A stretch of 64,000 nucleotides of DNA from Pseudomonas alkylphenolica (GTDB lineage Bacteria; Pseudomonadota; Gammaproteobacteria; Pseudomonadales; Pseudomonadaceae). Positions within the stretch are counted from its first letter, which is position 1. Every line of letters starts with the position of its first letter. This document shows positions 34,724-44,126 of the stretch, one piece after another. The stretch lies in contig NZ_JADUCM010000002.1 in the NCBI RefSeq assembly GCF_016009175.1, positions 406,380-470,379 on the forward strand. The letters run 5' to 3'. The notes under the pieces were generated by a model. It made no database searches and was not told the DNA's origin. It was given only the letters and a program-made list of their open reading frames with translations. The position numbers and the translations under genes are program-made.

Positions 34724-35815
34724 ATGACGGTGTTGCGTACGGTATTAGTCGTCAGTCTGGGCTCGGTGCTCATGCTTGCTGGCTGCAAAAAGAAGGAAGT
34801 GGACGAAATCTTGTTACCCCGGGTGGCCGTGCAAAAGGTCCAACCCAGCGATTTTGCTGCGTTGGTGACACTGACGGGAGATGTCCAGGCGCGGGTACAG
34901 GCGGACCAGTCGTTTCGCGTCGGTGGCAAGATCATTTCCCGCAGCGTTGATGTCGGTGACCATGTAAAGGCCAACCAGGTGCTGGCCCGTCTCGACCCCA
35001 AGGACCTGCAAGCCAATGTCGACTCGGCCAAGGCCGAAGTGTTCGCCGAGCAGGCGCGGGTTACCCAGACCAGCGCGGCGTTTGTTCGTCAGCAGAAACT
35101 GTTGCCCAAGGGCTACACCAGCCAGAGCGAGTACGATTCGGCCCAGGCCGCGCTGCGCAGCAGCCAGAGCGCCCTGACCGCTGCCAAGGCGCAGCTTGCC
35201 AACGCCCAGGACCAACTGAGCTACACCGCCCTGGTGGCCGATGCCGCCGGCGTCATCACCGAACGCCAGGCCGAAGTCGGGCAGGTTGTGCAGGCCACGG
35301 CACCGATCTTCAGCCTGGCCCACGATGGCGACCGCGACGCGGTGTTCAATGTTTATCCGGCGCTGCTGGTCGCCCCGCCCAGCAGTGAAACCATTACCGT
35401 CAGCCTGGTGGACGACCCGAAGGTTCAGGCCCAGGGTCACGTGCGTGAAATCACCCCGACCGTGTCGGCACAGAGCGGCACCGTGCAGGTCAAAGTGGCG
35501 TTGCGCGATGTGCCGACGAGGATGGAACTGGGCTCACCGGTGACTGCCACCGGTCATGCCCAGGGCACATCAAGTGTCGTGCTGCCCTGGTCGGCGTTGA
35601 CCAAGGACCTGCATGATCCCGCCGTGTGGTTGGTGGGCGACGGCGACAAGGTCAGTTTGCAGCCGGTCAAAGTCAGTCAGTACCTCACCGGCAAGGTGGT
35701 CATTGGTGAAGGCCTCAAAGCCGGGCAAACCGTGGTGGTGGCCGGCGGGCAGTTGCTCACCCCCGGCATGCAGGTAGAAATTGCACCGTTCAAGGACATC
35801 GGGGTAGCGCAATGA
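34724..35815 (+). CDS. RND efflux periplasmic adaptor lipoprotein (TriA-like)
   Basis: This 363-residue protein has a lipoprotein signal ending in the lipobox LAGC (Cys about residue 20), a lipoyl domain (GGKIISRSVDVGDHVKANQVLARLD), a helical hairpin (about 90-150) and beta-barrel and membrane-proximal domains. It links the RND pump to an outer-membrane channel. GGAAGGAG precedes the ATG at 34724. It is the first of two adaptor genes; each gene overlaps the next by 4 bases. The two-adaptor plan matches TriABC of P. aeruginosa. Confidence 0.9.
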   Translation: MTVLRTVLVVSLGSVLMLAGCKKKEVDEILLPRVAVQKVQPSDFAALVTLTGDVQARVQADQSFRVGGKIISRSVDVGDHVKANQVLARLDPKDLQANVDSAKAEVFAEQARVTQTSAAFVRQQKLLPKGYTSQSEYDSAQAALRSSQSALTAAKAQLANAQDQLSYTALVADAAGVITERQAEVGQVVQATAPIFSLAHDGDRDAVFNVYPALLVAPPSSETITVSLVDDPKVQAQGHVREITPTVSAQSGTVQVKVALRDVPTRMELGSPVTATGHAQGTSSVVLPWSALTKDLHDPAVWLVGDGDKVSLQPVKVSQYLTGKVVIGEGLKAGQTVVVAGGQLLTPGMQVEIAPFKDIGVAQ

Positions 35816-36879
35816 GAGCAGTCACACTGCTGTGCAGCGCTCTGCTTCTGGCGGGGTGCGGAAAGGAGTCCGCGGACTCGGAACCGGTGCGGCCGGTGCT
35901 GTCGGTGATTGTCCAGCCACAGGTACAAGCCAATCTTGGCCGCTTTGCCGGCACTATTCAGGCGCGCTTCGAGAGCACCCTGGGCTTTCGTGTGGCAGGC
36001 CGCATTGCCCGGCGCTGGGTTGATGTCGGCAGTGCGGTGAAAGCGGGCGATATTTTAGCCAGCCTTGACCCGGCCGATCAGCGCAACCAGTTGCGCGCTG
36101 CCGAAGGCGATCTGGCAAAGGTCCAGGCGCAGTGGATCAACGCCCAGGCAGACGCACGCCGGCAGCAGCAGTTGTTTGACCGTGGCGTGGGTGCCCAGGC
36201 GCAGCTGGACATTGCCCAGACCAATCTGAAAACCACCGGGGCGTCGCTGGAGCAGGCCCGCGCGGCCGTCAGCCAGGCGCGTGACCAGCTCGGCTACAGC
36301 GAATTGCATGTTGATCACGACGCCGTGGTCACCGACTGGCAGGCAGAGGCGGGGCAGACCGTCAGTGCCGGGCAGGCGGTGGTGACGGTAGCCCGTCCGG
36401 ATGTGAAGGAAGCGGTCATCGACTTGCCGACCTACCTTGCCGAGCAATTGACGGGTGACATGAAGTTCGTGGTGGCTTCGCAACTTGATCCGGGCATCAA
36501 CACCACCGCCACCTTGCGCGAGCTCGAACCCCAGGCCGACGCCGCGACGCGAACCCGTCGTGCACGCTTGACCCTGACGGATACCCCAAGGACTTTTTAC
36601 CTGGGCACGGCGATCAGCGTCACGCTGACCTCGTCGGTATCACCGCGCAACGAACTGCCCGCGACGGCGTTGCTGGAAAGCGACGGGCAGACCCGTGTCT
36701 GGGTGGTCGATCCACAGCAGAATACGGTCGCAACCCGTGAGGTGAAAGTGCTTGAGCGCACGCCCAACAGCGTGGTGTTGAGTTCGGGTGTTCAAGCAGG
36801 AGAGCGTGTGGTGACAGCCGGTGTGAACAGCTTGAAGCCGGGCCAGAAGGTCAAAATCGATGAGGAAGATCCACGATGA
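35812..36879 (+). CDS. RND efflux periplasmic adaptor lipoprotein (TriB-like)
   Basis: This 355-residue second adaptor has the lipobox LLAGC (Cys about residue 16), the lipoyl half FRVAGRIARRWVDVGSAVKAGDILASLDP, a helical hairpin and a C-terminal barrel. It differs clearly from the first adaptor, so the pump probably uses a mixed ring of two adaptors. ATGA couples it to both neighbours. Confidence 0.9.
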   Translation: MRAVTLLCSALLLAGCGKESADSEPVRPVLSVIVQPQVQANLGRFAGTIQARFESTLGFRVAGRIARRWVDVGSAVKAGDILASLDPADQRNQLRAAEGDLAKVQAQWINAQADARRQQQLFDRGVGAQAQLDIAQTNLKTTGASLEQARAAVSQARDQLGYSELHVDHDAVVTDWQAEAGQTVSAGQAVVTVARPDVKEAVIDLPTYLAEQLTGDMKFVVASQLDPGINTTATLRELEPQADAATRTRRARLTLTDTPRTFYLGTAISVTLTSSVSPRNELPATALLESDGQTRVWVVDPQQNTVATREVKVLERTPNSVVLSSGVQAGERVVTAGVNSLKPGQKVKIDEEDPR

Positions 36880-39800
36880 AAGGAAGCTTCAACCTGTCGG
36901 AGTGGGCGCTGAAGCACCAATCCTTTGTCTGGTACCTGATGTTCGTCAGCCTGCTGATGGGCGTTTTCTCCTACATGAACCTGGGGCGCGAAGAAGACCC
37001 TTCATTCACCATCAAGACCATGGTGATCCAGACCCGCTGGCCGGGCGCTACGCAGGAAGAAACCCTGAATCAGGTCACCGATCGCATCGAGAAAAAGCTT
37101 GAGGAGCTGGACTCGCTCGACTATGTGAAGAGCTACACCCGGCCGGGCGAATCGACGGTGTATGTCAACCTGCTGGACACCACACCGTCCAAAGACATCC
37201 CTGAAATCTGGTACCAGGTACGCAAGAAAATCCAGGATATTCGTGGTCAGTTTCCCCAAGGCATCCAGGGCCCGGGCTTCAACGACGAGTTCGGTGACGT
37301 CTACGGTTCGATCTACGCCTTTACCGCCGACGGTCTGACCCTGCGCCAGCTGCGTGACTATGTCGAACAGGTGCGTGCCGAGATTCGCGAGGTTCCGGGC
37401 CTGGGCAAGGTCGAGATGATCGGCACCCAGGATGAAGTGTTGTACCTGAACTTCTCCACCCGCAAGCTGGCCTCGTTCGGCATTGATCAGCGACAAGTGC
37501 TGCAAGCCCTGCAGGCGCAGAACGCGGTGACCCCGGCAGGGGTTATCGAAGCCGGGCCGGAACGCGTGTCGGTGCGTACTACCGGTCAGTTCGCCTCGGA
37601 GAAAGACCTGGAGACGGTCAACCTGCGCATCAACGACCGCTTCTTCCGCCTGGCCGATATCGCCGAGATCGAGCGCGGCTACGTTGATCCTCCGGCGCCG
37701 CTGTTCCGTTACAACGGTCAACCGGCCATAGGTCTGGGCATCGGTATGAAAGCCGGTGGCAACATCCAGGTATTTGGTGCCGACCTGCACAAGATGATGG
37801 ATCGCGTGGTCAGCGAATTGCCCGTGGGCGTCGGGGTGCATACCGTCTCCGATCAGGCAGTGGTGGTGGAAGAGGCCGTCGGCGGTTTCACCAGCGCCCT
37901 GTTCGAGGCAGTGGTCATTGTGTTGGTGGTGAGTTTCATCAGCCTGGGGATCCGCGCGGGGCTGGTGGTGGCCTGTTCGATTCCGCTGGTGCTGGCCATG
38001 GTGTTCATCTTCATGGAGTACAGCGGCATCACCATGCAGCGGATTTCCCTGGGTGCATTGATCATTGCCCTGGGCTTGCTGGTAGACGATGCGATGATCA
38101 CCGTCGAGGTGATGGTGACGCGCCTGGAAATGGGGGAAACCAAGGAGCAGGCCGCGACATTTGCCTACACCTCGACCGCCTTCCCGATGCTCACCGGTAC
38201 GCTGGTGACGGTAGCCGGCTTCATGCCGATCGGCCTCAATGGCAGTTCGGCGGGGGAGTACACCTACACGCTGTTCGCGGTGATTGCGGCCGCCTTGCTG
38301 GTATCGTGGGTGGTGGCGGTGGTGTTTGCGCCCGTACTGGGCGTGCACATCCTCAATGCCAAGGTCAAAGCTCATGACGAAGAGACCGGCCGTGTCGGCA
38401 AGGCTTTCGAGCACAGTTTGCTGTGGTGCATGCGCCACCGCTGGCTGACCATCGTCGGGACCATCTTGCTGTTTGTGCTGGCGTTGTTCTGCATGCGCTT
38501 TGTGCAGAACCAGTTCTTCCCCTCGTCGGACCGACCGGAAATCCTTGTCGATCTCAACCTGCCGCAAAACGCCTCGATCGAGGAAACCCGCAAAGCCGTG
38601 GACAAGCTGGAGGCAACGCTCAAGGGCGACTCGGACATCGATCGCTGGAGCACCTACATCGGCCAGGGTGCGATTCGCTTCTACCTGCCGTTGGACCAGC
38701 AACTGCAAAACCCGTACTACGCCCAGTTGGTTATCGTCAGTAAAAGCTTCGAGGCACGCGAAGCGCTGATCAAGCGCCTGAAGGAACGCTTGCGCGAAGA
38801 CTTCGTCGGCATCGGCAGCAACGTCCAGTCGCTGGAAATGGGCCCGCCGGTGGGCTTGCCGATCCAGTACCGGGTGATGGGCAAGGACATCGACGAGGTG
38901 CGCAAGCACGCCATTGCCCTGGCCACCTTGCTCGACAGCAACGACCACATCGGCCAGATGATCTACGACTGGAACGAGCCGGGCAAAGTGCTGCGGGTCG
39001 AGATCGCCCAGGACAAGGCACGGCAACTCGGCCTGTCGTCCGAGGACGTGGCCAATGTGATGAACAGCATTGTCAGCGGTACGCCGATCACCCAGGTCAA
39101 TGACAGCATCTACCTGATCAACGTCATCGCGCGTGCCGAAGACAGTGAGCGCAGTTCGCCGCAGACCCTGCAGAACCTGCAGATCGTCACCCCCAATGGC
39201 ACCTCGATCCCGTTGCTGGCCTTCGCCACCGTGCGCTATGAAATGGAGCAGCCGCTGGTCTGGCGGCGTGACCGCAAGCCCACCATCACCATCAAGGCGG
39301 CGGTACGCGGTGATATCCAGCCCACCGACCTGGTGCGCGAACTCAAGCCGCAGATCGACGATTTCGCCAGCAAGCTGCCAGTGGGTTACAAGGTCGAGAC
39401 CGGCGGTACTGTGGAGGCCAGTGGCAAGGCCCAGGGGCCAATTGCCAAGGTCATACCGCTGATGCTGTTCCTGATGGGCACCTTCCTGATGATCCAGCTG
39501 CACAGCGTGCAGAAGTTGTTCCTGGTGGCCAGCGTGGCGCCGTTGGGCCTGATCGGTGTGGTGCTGGCGCTGGTGCCGACGGGCACACCGATGGGCTTTG
39601 TGGCGATCCTGGGGATTCTCGCCCTGATCGGTATCATCATCCGCAACTCGGTCATTCTGGTGACCCAGATCCACGAGTACGAGGAGCAGGGGTTTTCACC
39701 ATGGGCAGCGGTGCTGGAAGCAACCAACCATCGCCGGCGGCCGATCCTGCTGACGGCGGCGGCTGCGAGCCTGGGCATGATTCCCATTGCGCGGGAGGTG

Positions 39801-39929
39801 TTCTGGGGGCCGATGGCCTACGCGATGATTGGCGGGATCATTATCGCGACGCTGCTGACCTTGCTGTTCCTGCCGGCGCTGTATGTGGCCTGGTACAAGA
39901 TCAGGGAACCACAGGAGCAGCGTGCATAA
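36876..39929 (+). CDS. RND efflux transporter (TriC-like)
   Basis: This 1017-residue inner-membrane proton antiporter has 12 predicted spans and two large periplasmic loops. The charged proton-relay segment LLVDDAMITVEVMV in TM4 has the expected Asp pair, and the second half carries GIIIRNSVILV in TM10-11. The length and N-terminus (SLLMGVFSYMNLGREEDPSF) are those of the TriC/AcrB-like group, in which substrates include biocides such as triclosan. The substrate here is unproven. No outer-membrane channel gene follows; one encoded elsewhere must serve. Confidence 0.93.
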   Translation: MKGSFNLSEWALKHQSFVWYLMFVSLLMGVFSYMNLGREEDPSFTIKTMVIQTRWPGATQEETLNQVTDRIEKKLEELDSLDYVKSYTRPGESTVYVNLLDTTPSKDIPEIWYQVRKKIQDIRGQFPQGIQGPGFNDEFGDVYGSIYAFTADGLTLRQLRDYVEQVRAEIREVPGLGKVEMIGTQDEVLYLNFSTRKLASFGIDQRQVLQALQAQNAVTPAGVIEAGPERVSVRTTGQFASEKDLETVNLRINDRFFRLADIAEIERGYVDPPAPLFRYNGQPAIGLGIGMKAGGNIQVFGADLHKMMDRVVSELPVGVGVHTVSDQAVVVEEAVGGFTSALFEAVVIVLVVSFISLGIRAGLVVACSIPLVLAMVFIFMEYSGITMQRISLGALIIALGLLVDDAMITVEVMVTRLEMGETKEQAATFAYTSTAFPMLTGTLVTVAGFMPIGLNGSSAGEYTYTLFAVIAAALLVSWVVAVVFAPVLGVHILNAKVKAHDEETGRVGKAFEHSLLWCMRHRWLTIVGTILLFVLALFCMRFVQNQFFPSSDRPEILVDLNLPQNASIEETRKAVDKLEATLKGDSDIDRWSTYIGQGAIRFYLPLDQQLQNPYYAQLVIVSKSFEAREALIKRLKERLREDFVGIGSNVQSLEMGPPVGLPIQYRVMGKDIDEVRKHAIALATLLDSNDHIGQMIYDWNEPGKVLRVEIAQDKARQLGLSSEDVANVMNSIVSGTPITQVNDSIYLINVIARAEDSERSSPQTLQNLQIVTPNGTSIPLLAFATVRYEMEQPLVWRRDRKPTITIKAAVRGDIQPTDLVRELKPQIDDFASKLPVGYKVETGGTVEASGKAQGPIAKVIPLMLFLMGTFLMIQLHSVQKLFLVASVAPLGLIGVVLALVPTGTPMGFVAILGILALIGIIIRNSVILVTQIHEYEEQGFSPWAAVLEATNHRRRPILLTAAAASLGMIPIAREVFWGPMAYAMIGGIIIATLLTLLFLPALYVAWYKIREPQEQRA

Positions 39930-39960
39930 AAATACATATCAATTGCGAATACATCTCATC
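39929..39960. promoter_or_regulatory. AT-rich candidate Fur/promoter region of the ECF sigma gene
   Basis: The spacer before the ECF sigma gene has the AT-rich stretch ATACATATCAATTGCGAATA with Fur-box-like hexamers. FecI-type sigma genes are normally Fur-repressed. The match is weak and I did not score it. Confidence 0.3.
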
Positions 39961-40006
39961 TTCTGCTAGCGTGCGCTCACCTTGAGATTCGCTGCCAGGA
40001 CGTGCC

Positions 40007-40540
40007 GTGTCTTCGTGGAATATGCAGATTGCCCGGTTGTTTGCCGAGCACAAGAAAGCGCTGGAAGCCTTTGTTGCCCGGCGCATCGGCAACGCCCAAG
40101 TTGCCGCTGACCTGACGCAGGAGTCGTTCCTGCGTCTGGCGCGGCTGCCTGCCGACAAAAAGATCGACAATCTGCCAGCGTTCCTCTTTACGATTGCCAG
40201 CAACCTGGTGCGTGATCATCAGCGTCAGATGATCCGCCGCGAGCGCCTGGATGGCGGCGAACCCAGCGATGAACTGCCCTGCCAGGCACCCGGTGCAGAA
40301 GAGCAATTGTCGGCCCTGCAAGAGCATGCGCTGATGCATGACGCCATTCAGGCCCTGCCCGAGGCGACTCGGCACATCTTCCTGCTTTACCATGTCGATG
40401 AATGCTCCTACCGGGAAATTGCTGAGCGTCTCAACGTTTCCCCGCGTAGCGTCGAATACCAATTGCGTCGCGCGCTGATCGACTGCCGGGCCTTTATCAA
40501 GGCGCGGTTGCTCAGCGGTGCGTCGGAGCCGCGCGGATGA
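40007..40540 (+). CDS. ECF sigma factor, FecI-like (iron starvation sigma)
   Basis: This 177-residue sigma factor has region 2 (DLTQESFLRLARLPADKKIDNLPAFLFTIASNLVRDH, about 36-72) and region 4 (EATRHIFLLYHVDECSYREIAERLNVSPRSVEYQLRRAL, about 120-160). It is the FecI type, activated at the inner membrane by FecR when the outer-membrane receptor is loaded. I chose the GTG at 40007, which has AGGA 6 bases upstream; an ATG at 40022 is an alternative. It overlaps fecR by 4 bases. Its likely target is the receptor gene downstream. Confidence 0.92.
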   Translation: MSSWNMQIARLFAEHKKALEAFVARRIGNAQVAADLTQESFLRLARLPADKKIDNLPAFLFTIASNLVRDHQRQMIRRERLDGGEPSDELPCQAPGAEEQLSALQEHALMHDAIQALPEATRHIFLLYHVDECSYREIAERLNVSPRSVEYQLRRALIDCRAFIKARLLSGASEPRG

Positions 40541-41517
40541 GCCGGCCATTTGCAGCTACGGACACACTGATGATTGACCCGAATGCCATGGATGCCGATG
40601 ACGACCTGTTCGCCGAGGCCAGTGGCTGGTACTACCGCCTGCAGGCTGAAGACCTCGACGACACCGAGCGCGAAGCTTTTGCCGCCTGGTTGGCACGCGG
40701 GCCTGCCCAGCTCAAGGCCTGGAACGAAATGCTCGACTTGCTGGGCGCCTTGCGTGAGCCTGCTCGGCACATCCGCCAGGCCCAACGTGCGCGCTGGCGT
40801 AAACCGTCGGTGCGGGCATGGGCGAGCGCTGCCGCCGTGTTGTTGATGCTTGGCGTGCTGGCGTCCAGTCCTTGGCCGGACCGCTGGCGCGCCGACTATG
40901 CAACGGCTACCGGCGAGTCGCGTGCGGTTACCCTGGCCGATGGCTCGCAGCTGCAACTCAACACCGACACCGCAGTGCAGGTCGAGCTGCGCGACGGTGA
41001 GCGCCGCGTGCGGTTGCTGCGTGGCGAAGCGTGGTTCGACGTCAGCCATGATGCTTCACGTCCGTTCCTGATTCGCTCCGGTGACGGTTGGGTCAAGGTG
41101 GTGGGGACGCGCTTCAGCGTTGCCCGGCAGGGCGATCAAACCCGCGTGCGGGTTGCCCAGGGCAAGGTCCAGGTCAGCGCAGATAACCGCCAGTCGGTAT
41201 TGCTCGAGCCTGGCCGTGGTGTCGAATACCGCGGTGCGCAACTGGGTGCAGAGCATGCTTTCGACGTTGCCGCCGAGTTCGCCTGGCGTCAGCGTCAACT
41301 GGTGTTCCGGCAACAGCCACTGGCCGAGGTGGTGGATGCCCTCAACCGCTACTGGCCGGGGCAGACACTGGTGCTCGGCGACGCCTTGCGTCAGCGCAAG
41401 GTCTCGGGTGTGTTTGAAATCGACAAGCCCGACGCTGTCCTCAAAGCCTTGACCCACACCCTGGGCCTGCGCGCCGAGCAGTACACCCCGTACTTGCGGG
41501 TGCTGCGCGAAGGTTGA
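40537..41517 (+). CDS. FecR-family anti-sigma / sigma regulator
   Basis: This 326-residue protein has a cytoplasmic N-terminal sigma-binding region (DUF4880: ASGWYYRLQAEDLDDTEREAFAAWLARGPAQLKAWNEM), one membrane span at about residues 88-107 and a periplasmic FecR domain (GESRAVTLADGSQLQLNTDT, then LLRGEAWFDVSHD) with a C-terminal STN-like part that meets the receptor's signalling domain. It passes the loaded-receptor signal to the ECF sigma. Confidence 0.93.
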   Translation: MSRPFAATDTLMIDPNAMDADDDLFAEASGWYYRLQAEDLDDTEREAFAAWLARGPAQLKAWNEMLDLLGALREPARHIRQAQRARWRKPSVRAWASAAAVLLMLGVLASSPWPDRWRADYATATGESRAVTLADGSQLQLNTDTAVQVELRDGERRVRLLRGEAWFDVSHDASRPFLIRSGDGWVKVVGTRFSVARQGDQTRVRVAQGKVQVSADNRQSVLLEPGRGVEYRGAQLGAEHAFDVAAEFAWRQRQLVFRQQPLAEVVDALNRYWPGQTLVLGDALRQRKVSGVFEIDKPDAVLKALTHTLGLRAEQYTPYLRVLREG

Positions 41518-41537
41518 AGAAAAATTCGAGAAAGTTT

Positions 41538-41563
41538 CAGGGTTTCCCTGGCGTAGGTCGTCC
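41538..41563 (+). promoter_or_regulatory. Candidate ECF-sigma promoter of the receptor gene
   Basis: The FecR-receptor spacer holds the small hairpin CAGGG/CCCTG (41538-41550) followed by CGTCC (41559-41563). FecI-type promoters in Pseudomonas often pair a GG-rich -35 with a CGTC -10. The 129-bp spacer has no gene. Low certainty. Confidence 0.35.
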
Positions 41564-41646
41564 TTGAACTCGTAAGCGCAAATAATAAGCACTCTCAGAC
41601 AGTGCGGCGCAGCTAAACGACTTCGACGATTTGGGGAGCACCACTG

Positions 41647-44058
41647 ATGGATACCACCACCGCCACCCGGCGCCTGTCCGGTCTGCCGACGCTGCTGAGC
41701 CTGGCCATTGCCCTGGGGAGCAGTACCTTGGCCATGCCGGCGCTGGCAGCCTCCGCCGTGCAGGCTCAGGCTTATCAGTTCGACATTCCGCCACAATCGC
41801 TGGACGGCGCTCTGGCCGCCTTCAGCGCTGTGACCCGGGTGCAGGTACTGGTGAGTGCTGAAATGACCCAAGGCTTGCGCTCATCCGGGCTCAAAGGCAG
41901 TTATCCACAGGAGCAGGCCTTGGCGCGCCTGCTGACGGGTACCGGGCTGAACGCCAGCTACATCGACAGCGACAGTGTCACGCTGGAGAAACGCCTGAGC
42001 AGTGACGGTGATGCAGCGCTTCAGCTGGGCGCGACCATGGTCGGAGGCAAGGCGCTGGGGGCCACCACCGAAGGCAGTGGTTCCTACACCACCGGTGCCC
42101 TGACCATCGGTAAAGGCGAGCAGAAGCTCAAGGACATCCCGCAGTCGGTGTCGGTGGTTACCCGCCAGCGTCTCGACGACCAGAACATGAACAGCCTGCA
42201 GGACGCCATGCGCCAGGTTACCGGGGCGACGATCAAGAGCTACAACTCCGGTTCCAGCCTCAATGACGTTTACATGCGCGGCTTTCTGGTCGATCAGGTG
42301 CAAGTCGATGGCGTCTCCCAGATCACCGGCCAAGGCGACCTGATGACCAGCTTCGACCTGGCGATGTTCGACCGGGTCGAGGTGCTGCGCGGGCCTTCAG
42401 GCTTGTATCAGGGAGCCGGCGAGCCCGGCGGCACCATCAACCTGGTGCGTAAACGCGCATTGGGTGAGTTTGCCCTGAGCGGCGAACTGTCTGCAGGCTC
42501 TTATGATCACTACCACACGACGGTGGACGTCACCGGGCCGTTGAACAGCGACGGCAGCCTGCGTGGGCGCTTTGTCACAGCCTACGAGGACAACAAATCC
42601 TTCGTCGACTACGCCCAGAATGAACGGCCGATGGTCTATGGCCGGCTGGAATACGACGTTACCCCGGACACCACCCTGTCGCTGGGCGGCGCCTACCAGC
42701 ACAACCATTCCACCCCGGCCTTCGGCCTGCCGGCGTACGCCAACGGCAAGCTGCTGGACGTCAGCCGCTCGACCTTCGTCGACGCCAAATGGAACGAACT
42801 GGATGAGCACGTCTGGGAGAGCTTTTTCGAAGTTGACCATGCACTGGAAAACGGCGGCCAGTTCAAGACCTCGCTGACCTACCGCGATGCCGAGACCCCG
42901 ACCCGCAACTTCACCTGGAGCGACGGCGCTGTCGATCCGGATACCGGTGCCAGTTCGGCTGTAGCCTATTCCTACTACACCCATATCAAGACCCTGGGCG
43001 TGGACAGCTTTGTCACCTTGCCGGTGGAAGCCTTCGGTCGCACCCATGAGTTCACCGCGGGCGCCGAGTACCAGCACCTGGACAAGGACTTCACCTACGG
43101 TGGCGGCGAGTACTTCGATACCAATGTGTTCGATCCGGGCAGCATCAACATCCCCAAGCAAAAGTACGAGATGGACAACGGCAACTGGTCGAAATCGCAC
43201 CAGTATGGTCTCTATGTCCGGACCAAGATCAGCGCTACCGACTGGCTGGACGTGATCCTCGGCAGCCGGGTGACCTGGTTTGAAAGCGAGGCGCACAACG
43301 CCAACGCGTTCTTCAACAACTTCAGCACCACCGATACCAACATCGACCGCAAGTTCATTCCTTACGGGGCGCTGGTGGCCAAGCTGACCCCGGAGCTGTC
43401 GGCCTACGCCAGCTACACCAGCGTGTTCAAACCGCAGACCGAGGTCGGCAGCGACAACGAGATCATCGAGCCTCGCAAGGGCAAGCAGTATGAGTTGGGT
43501 CTCAAGCGTGAGTTCTTCGATGGTCGTCTGAACGGCAGTGTGGCGGTGTTCCGCATCTACGACGAGAACCGGGCAGAACTGGTCGCCAACAACCAGTACT
43601 ACGAAGCGCAAGGCAAGATCCGCAGCCAGGGCTGGGAGACCGAACTCAGCGGTAACCTGACCGATAACTGGAGCATCAGCACCGGTTACGCGTTCACCAT
43701 GCTCAAGTCGCTCAGTGGCGAAGACACCAACCAGGGCACCACCATCACCCCCAAGCACAACTTCAACGCGTGGACGCGCTACGCATTCAGCGAAGGGCCG
43801 CTCAAGGACTTCAGTGTCGGTGGCGGCGTGCGTGCCGTGAGCGCCACCTACTACAAGCGTGACGTGGATTTCGTCCAGGGCGGTTACGCCATCGCCACCG
43901 CCCAGGTGGGTTACGCATTCAACCGCAACCTGTCGGCGACGCTGACGGCCAACAACCTGTTCGACCGTACCTATTACGAGCGCGTCGACAGCTCCTGGGG
44001 CTCGAACTTCTACGGTGAGCCGCGCAACCTGACTCTGACCCTGCGCGCCAAGTACTGA
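41647..44058 (+). CDS. TonB-dependent siderophore receptor with signalling domain
   Basis: This 803-residue outer-membrane transducer has a signal peptide (about residues 1-37, ending near LAASAVQA), an STN signalling domain (about 40-115: FDIPPQSLDGALAAFSAVTRVQVLVSAEM), a plug (about 145-270: KDIPQSVSVVTRQRL, then FDRVEVLRGPSGLYQGAGEPGGTINLV) and a 22-strand barrel ending in the aromatic LTLTLRAKY. The STN domain and the FecI/FecR genes upstream show cell-surface signalling. The class is FpvA/FoxA/FiuA-like; the specific siderophore is not readable. A strong terminator follows. Confidence 0.94.
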   Translation: MDTTTATRRLSGLPTLLSLAIALGSSTLAMPALAASAVQAQAYQFDIPPQSLDGALAAFSAVTRVQVLVSAEMTQGLRSSGLKGSYPQEQALARLLTGTGLNASYIDSDSVTLEKRLSSDGDAALQLGATMVGGKALGATTEGSGSYTTGALTIGKGEQKLKDIPQSVSVVTRQRLDDQNMNSLQDAMRQVTGATIKSYNSGSSLNDVYMRGFLVDQVQVDGVSQITGQGDLMTSFDLAMFDRVEVLRGPSGLYQGAGEPGGTINLVRKRALGEFALSGELSAGSYDHYHTTVDVTGPLNSDGSLRGRFVTAYEDNKSFVDYAQNERPMVYGRLEYDVTPDTTLSLGGAYQHNHSTPAFGLPAYANGKLLDVSRSTFVDAKWNELDEHVWESFFEVDHALENGGQFKTSLTYRDAETPTRNFTWSDGAVDPDTGASSAVAYSYYTHIKTLGVDSFVTLPVEAFGRTHEFTAGAEYQHLDKDFTYGGGEYFDTNVFDPGSINIPKQKYEMDNGNWSKSHQYGLYVRTKISATDWLDVILGSRVTWFESEAHNANAFFNNFSTTDTNIDRKFIPYGALVAKLTPELSAYASYTSVFKPQTEVGSDNEIIEPRKGKQYELGLKREFFDGRLNGSVAVFRIYDENRAELVANNQYYEAQGKIRSQGWETELSGNLTDNWSISTGYAFTMLKSLSGEDTNQGTTITPKHNFNAWTRYAFSEGPLKDFSVGGGVRAVSATYYKRDVDFVQGGYAIATAQVGYAFNRNLSATLTANNLFDRTYYERVDSSWGSNFYGEPRNLTLTLRAKY

Positions 44059-44080
44059 CTGCCCGGCGACCTGCATGCAT

Positions 44081-44112
44081 AAAAAAACCGGCGCACAAGG
44101 CGCCGGTTTTTT
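44081..44112. terminator. Bidirectional rho-independent terminator
   Basis: ACCGGCGC (44087-44094) and GCGCCGGT (44100-44107) form a perfect 8-bp GC stem around ACAAG, flanked by A-run 44081-44086 and T-run 44108-44112. It ends both the receptor gene and the convergent ilvD gene. Confidence 0.95.
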
Positions 44113-44126
44113 ATGTTGCAGACGGC

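Noticed and set aside
37002..39674. 890-codon minus-strand frame inside the RND gene
   Set aside because: It is a mirror of a high-GC gene. The protein is His/Gln/Asp rich with no domain, while the plus strand encodes an intact RND transporter.
42397..44076. 559-codon minus-strand frame opposite the TonB receptor
   Set aside because: Shadow frame; the receptor's plug and barrel are intact on the plus strand.
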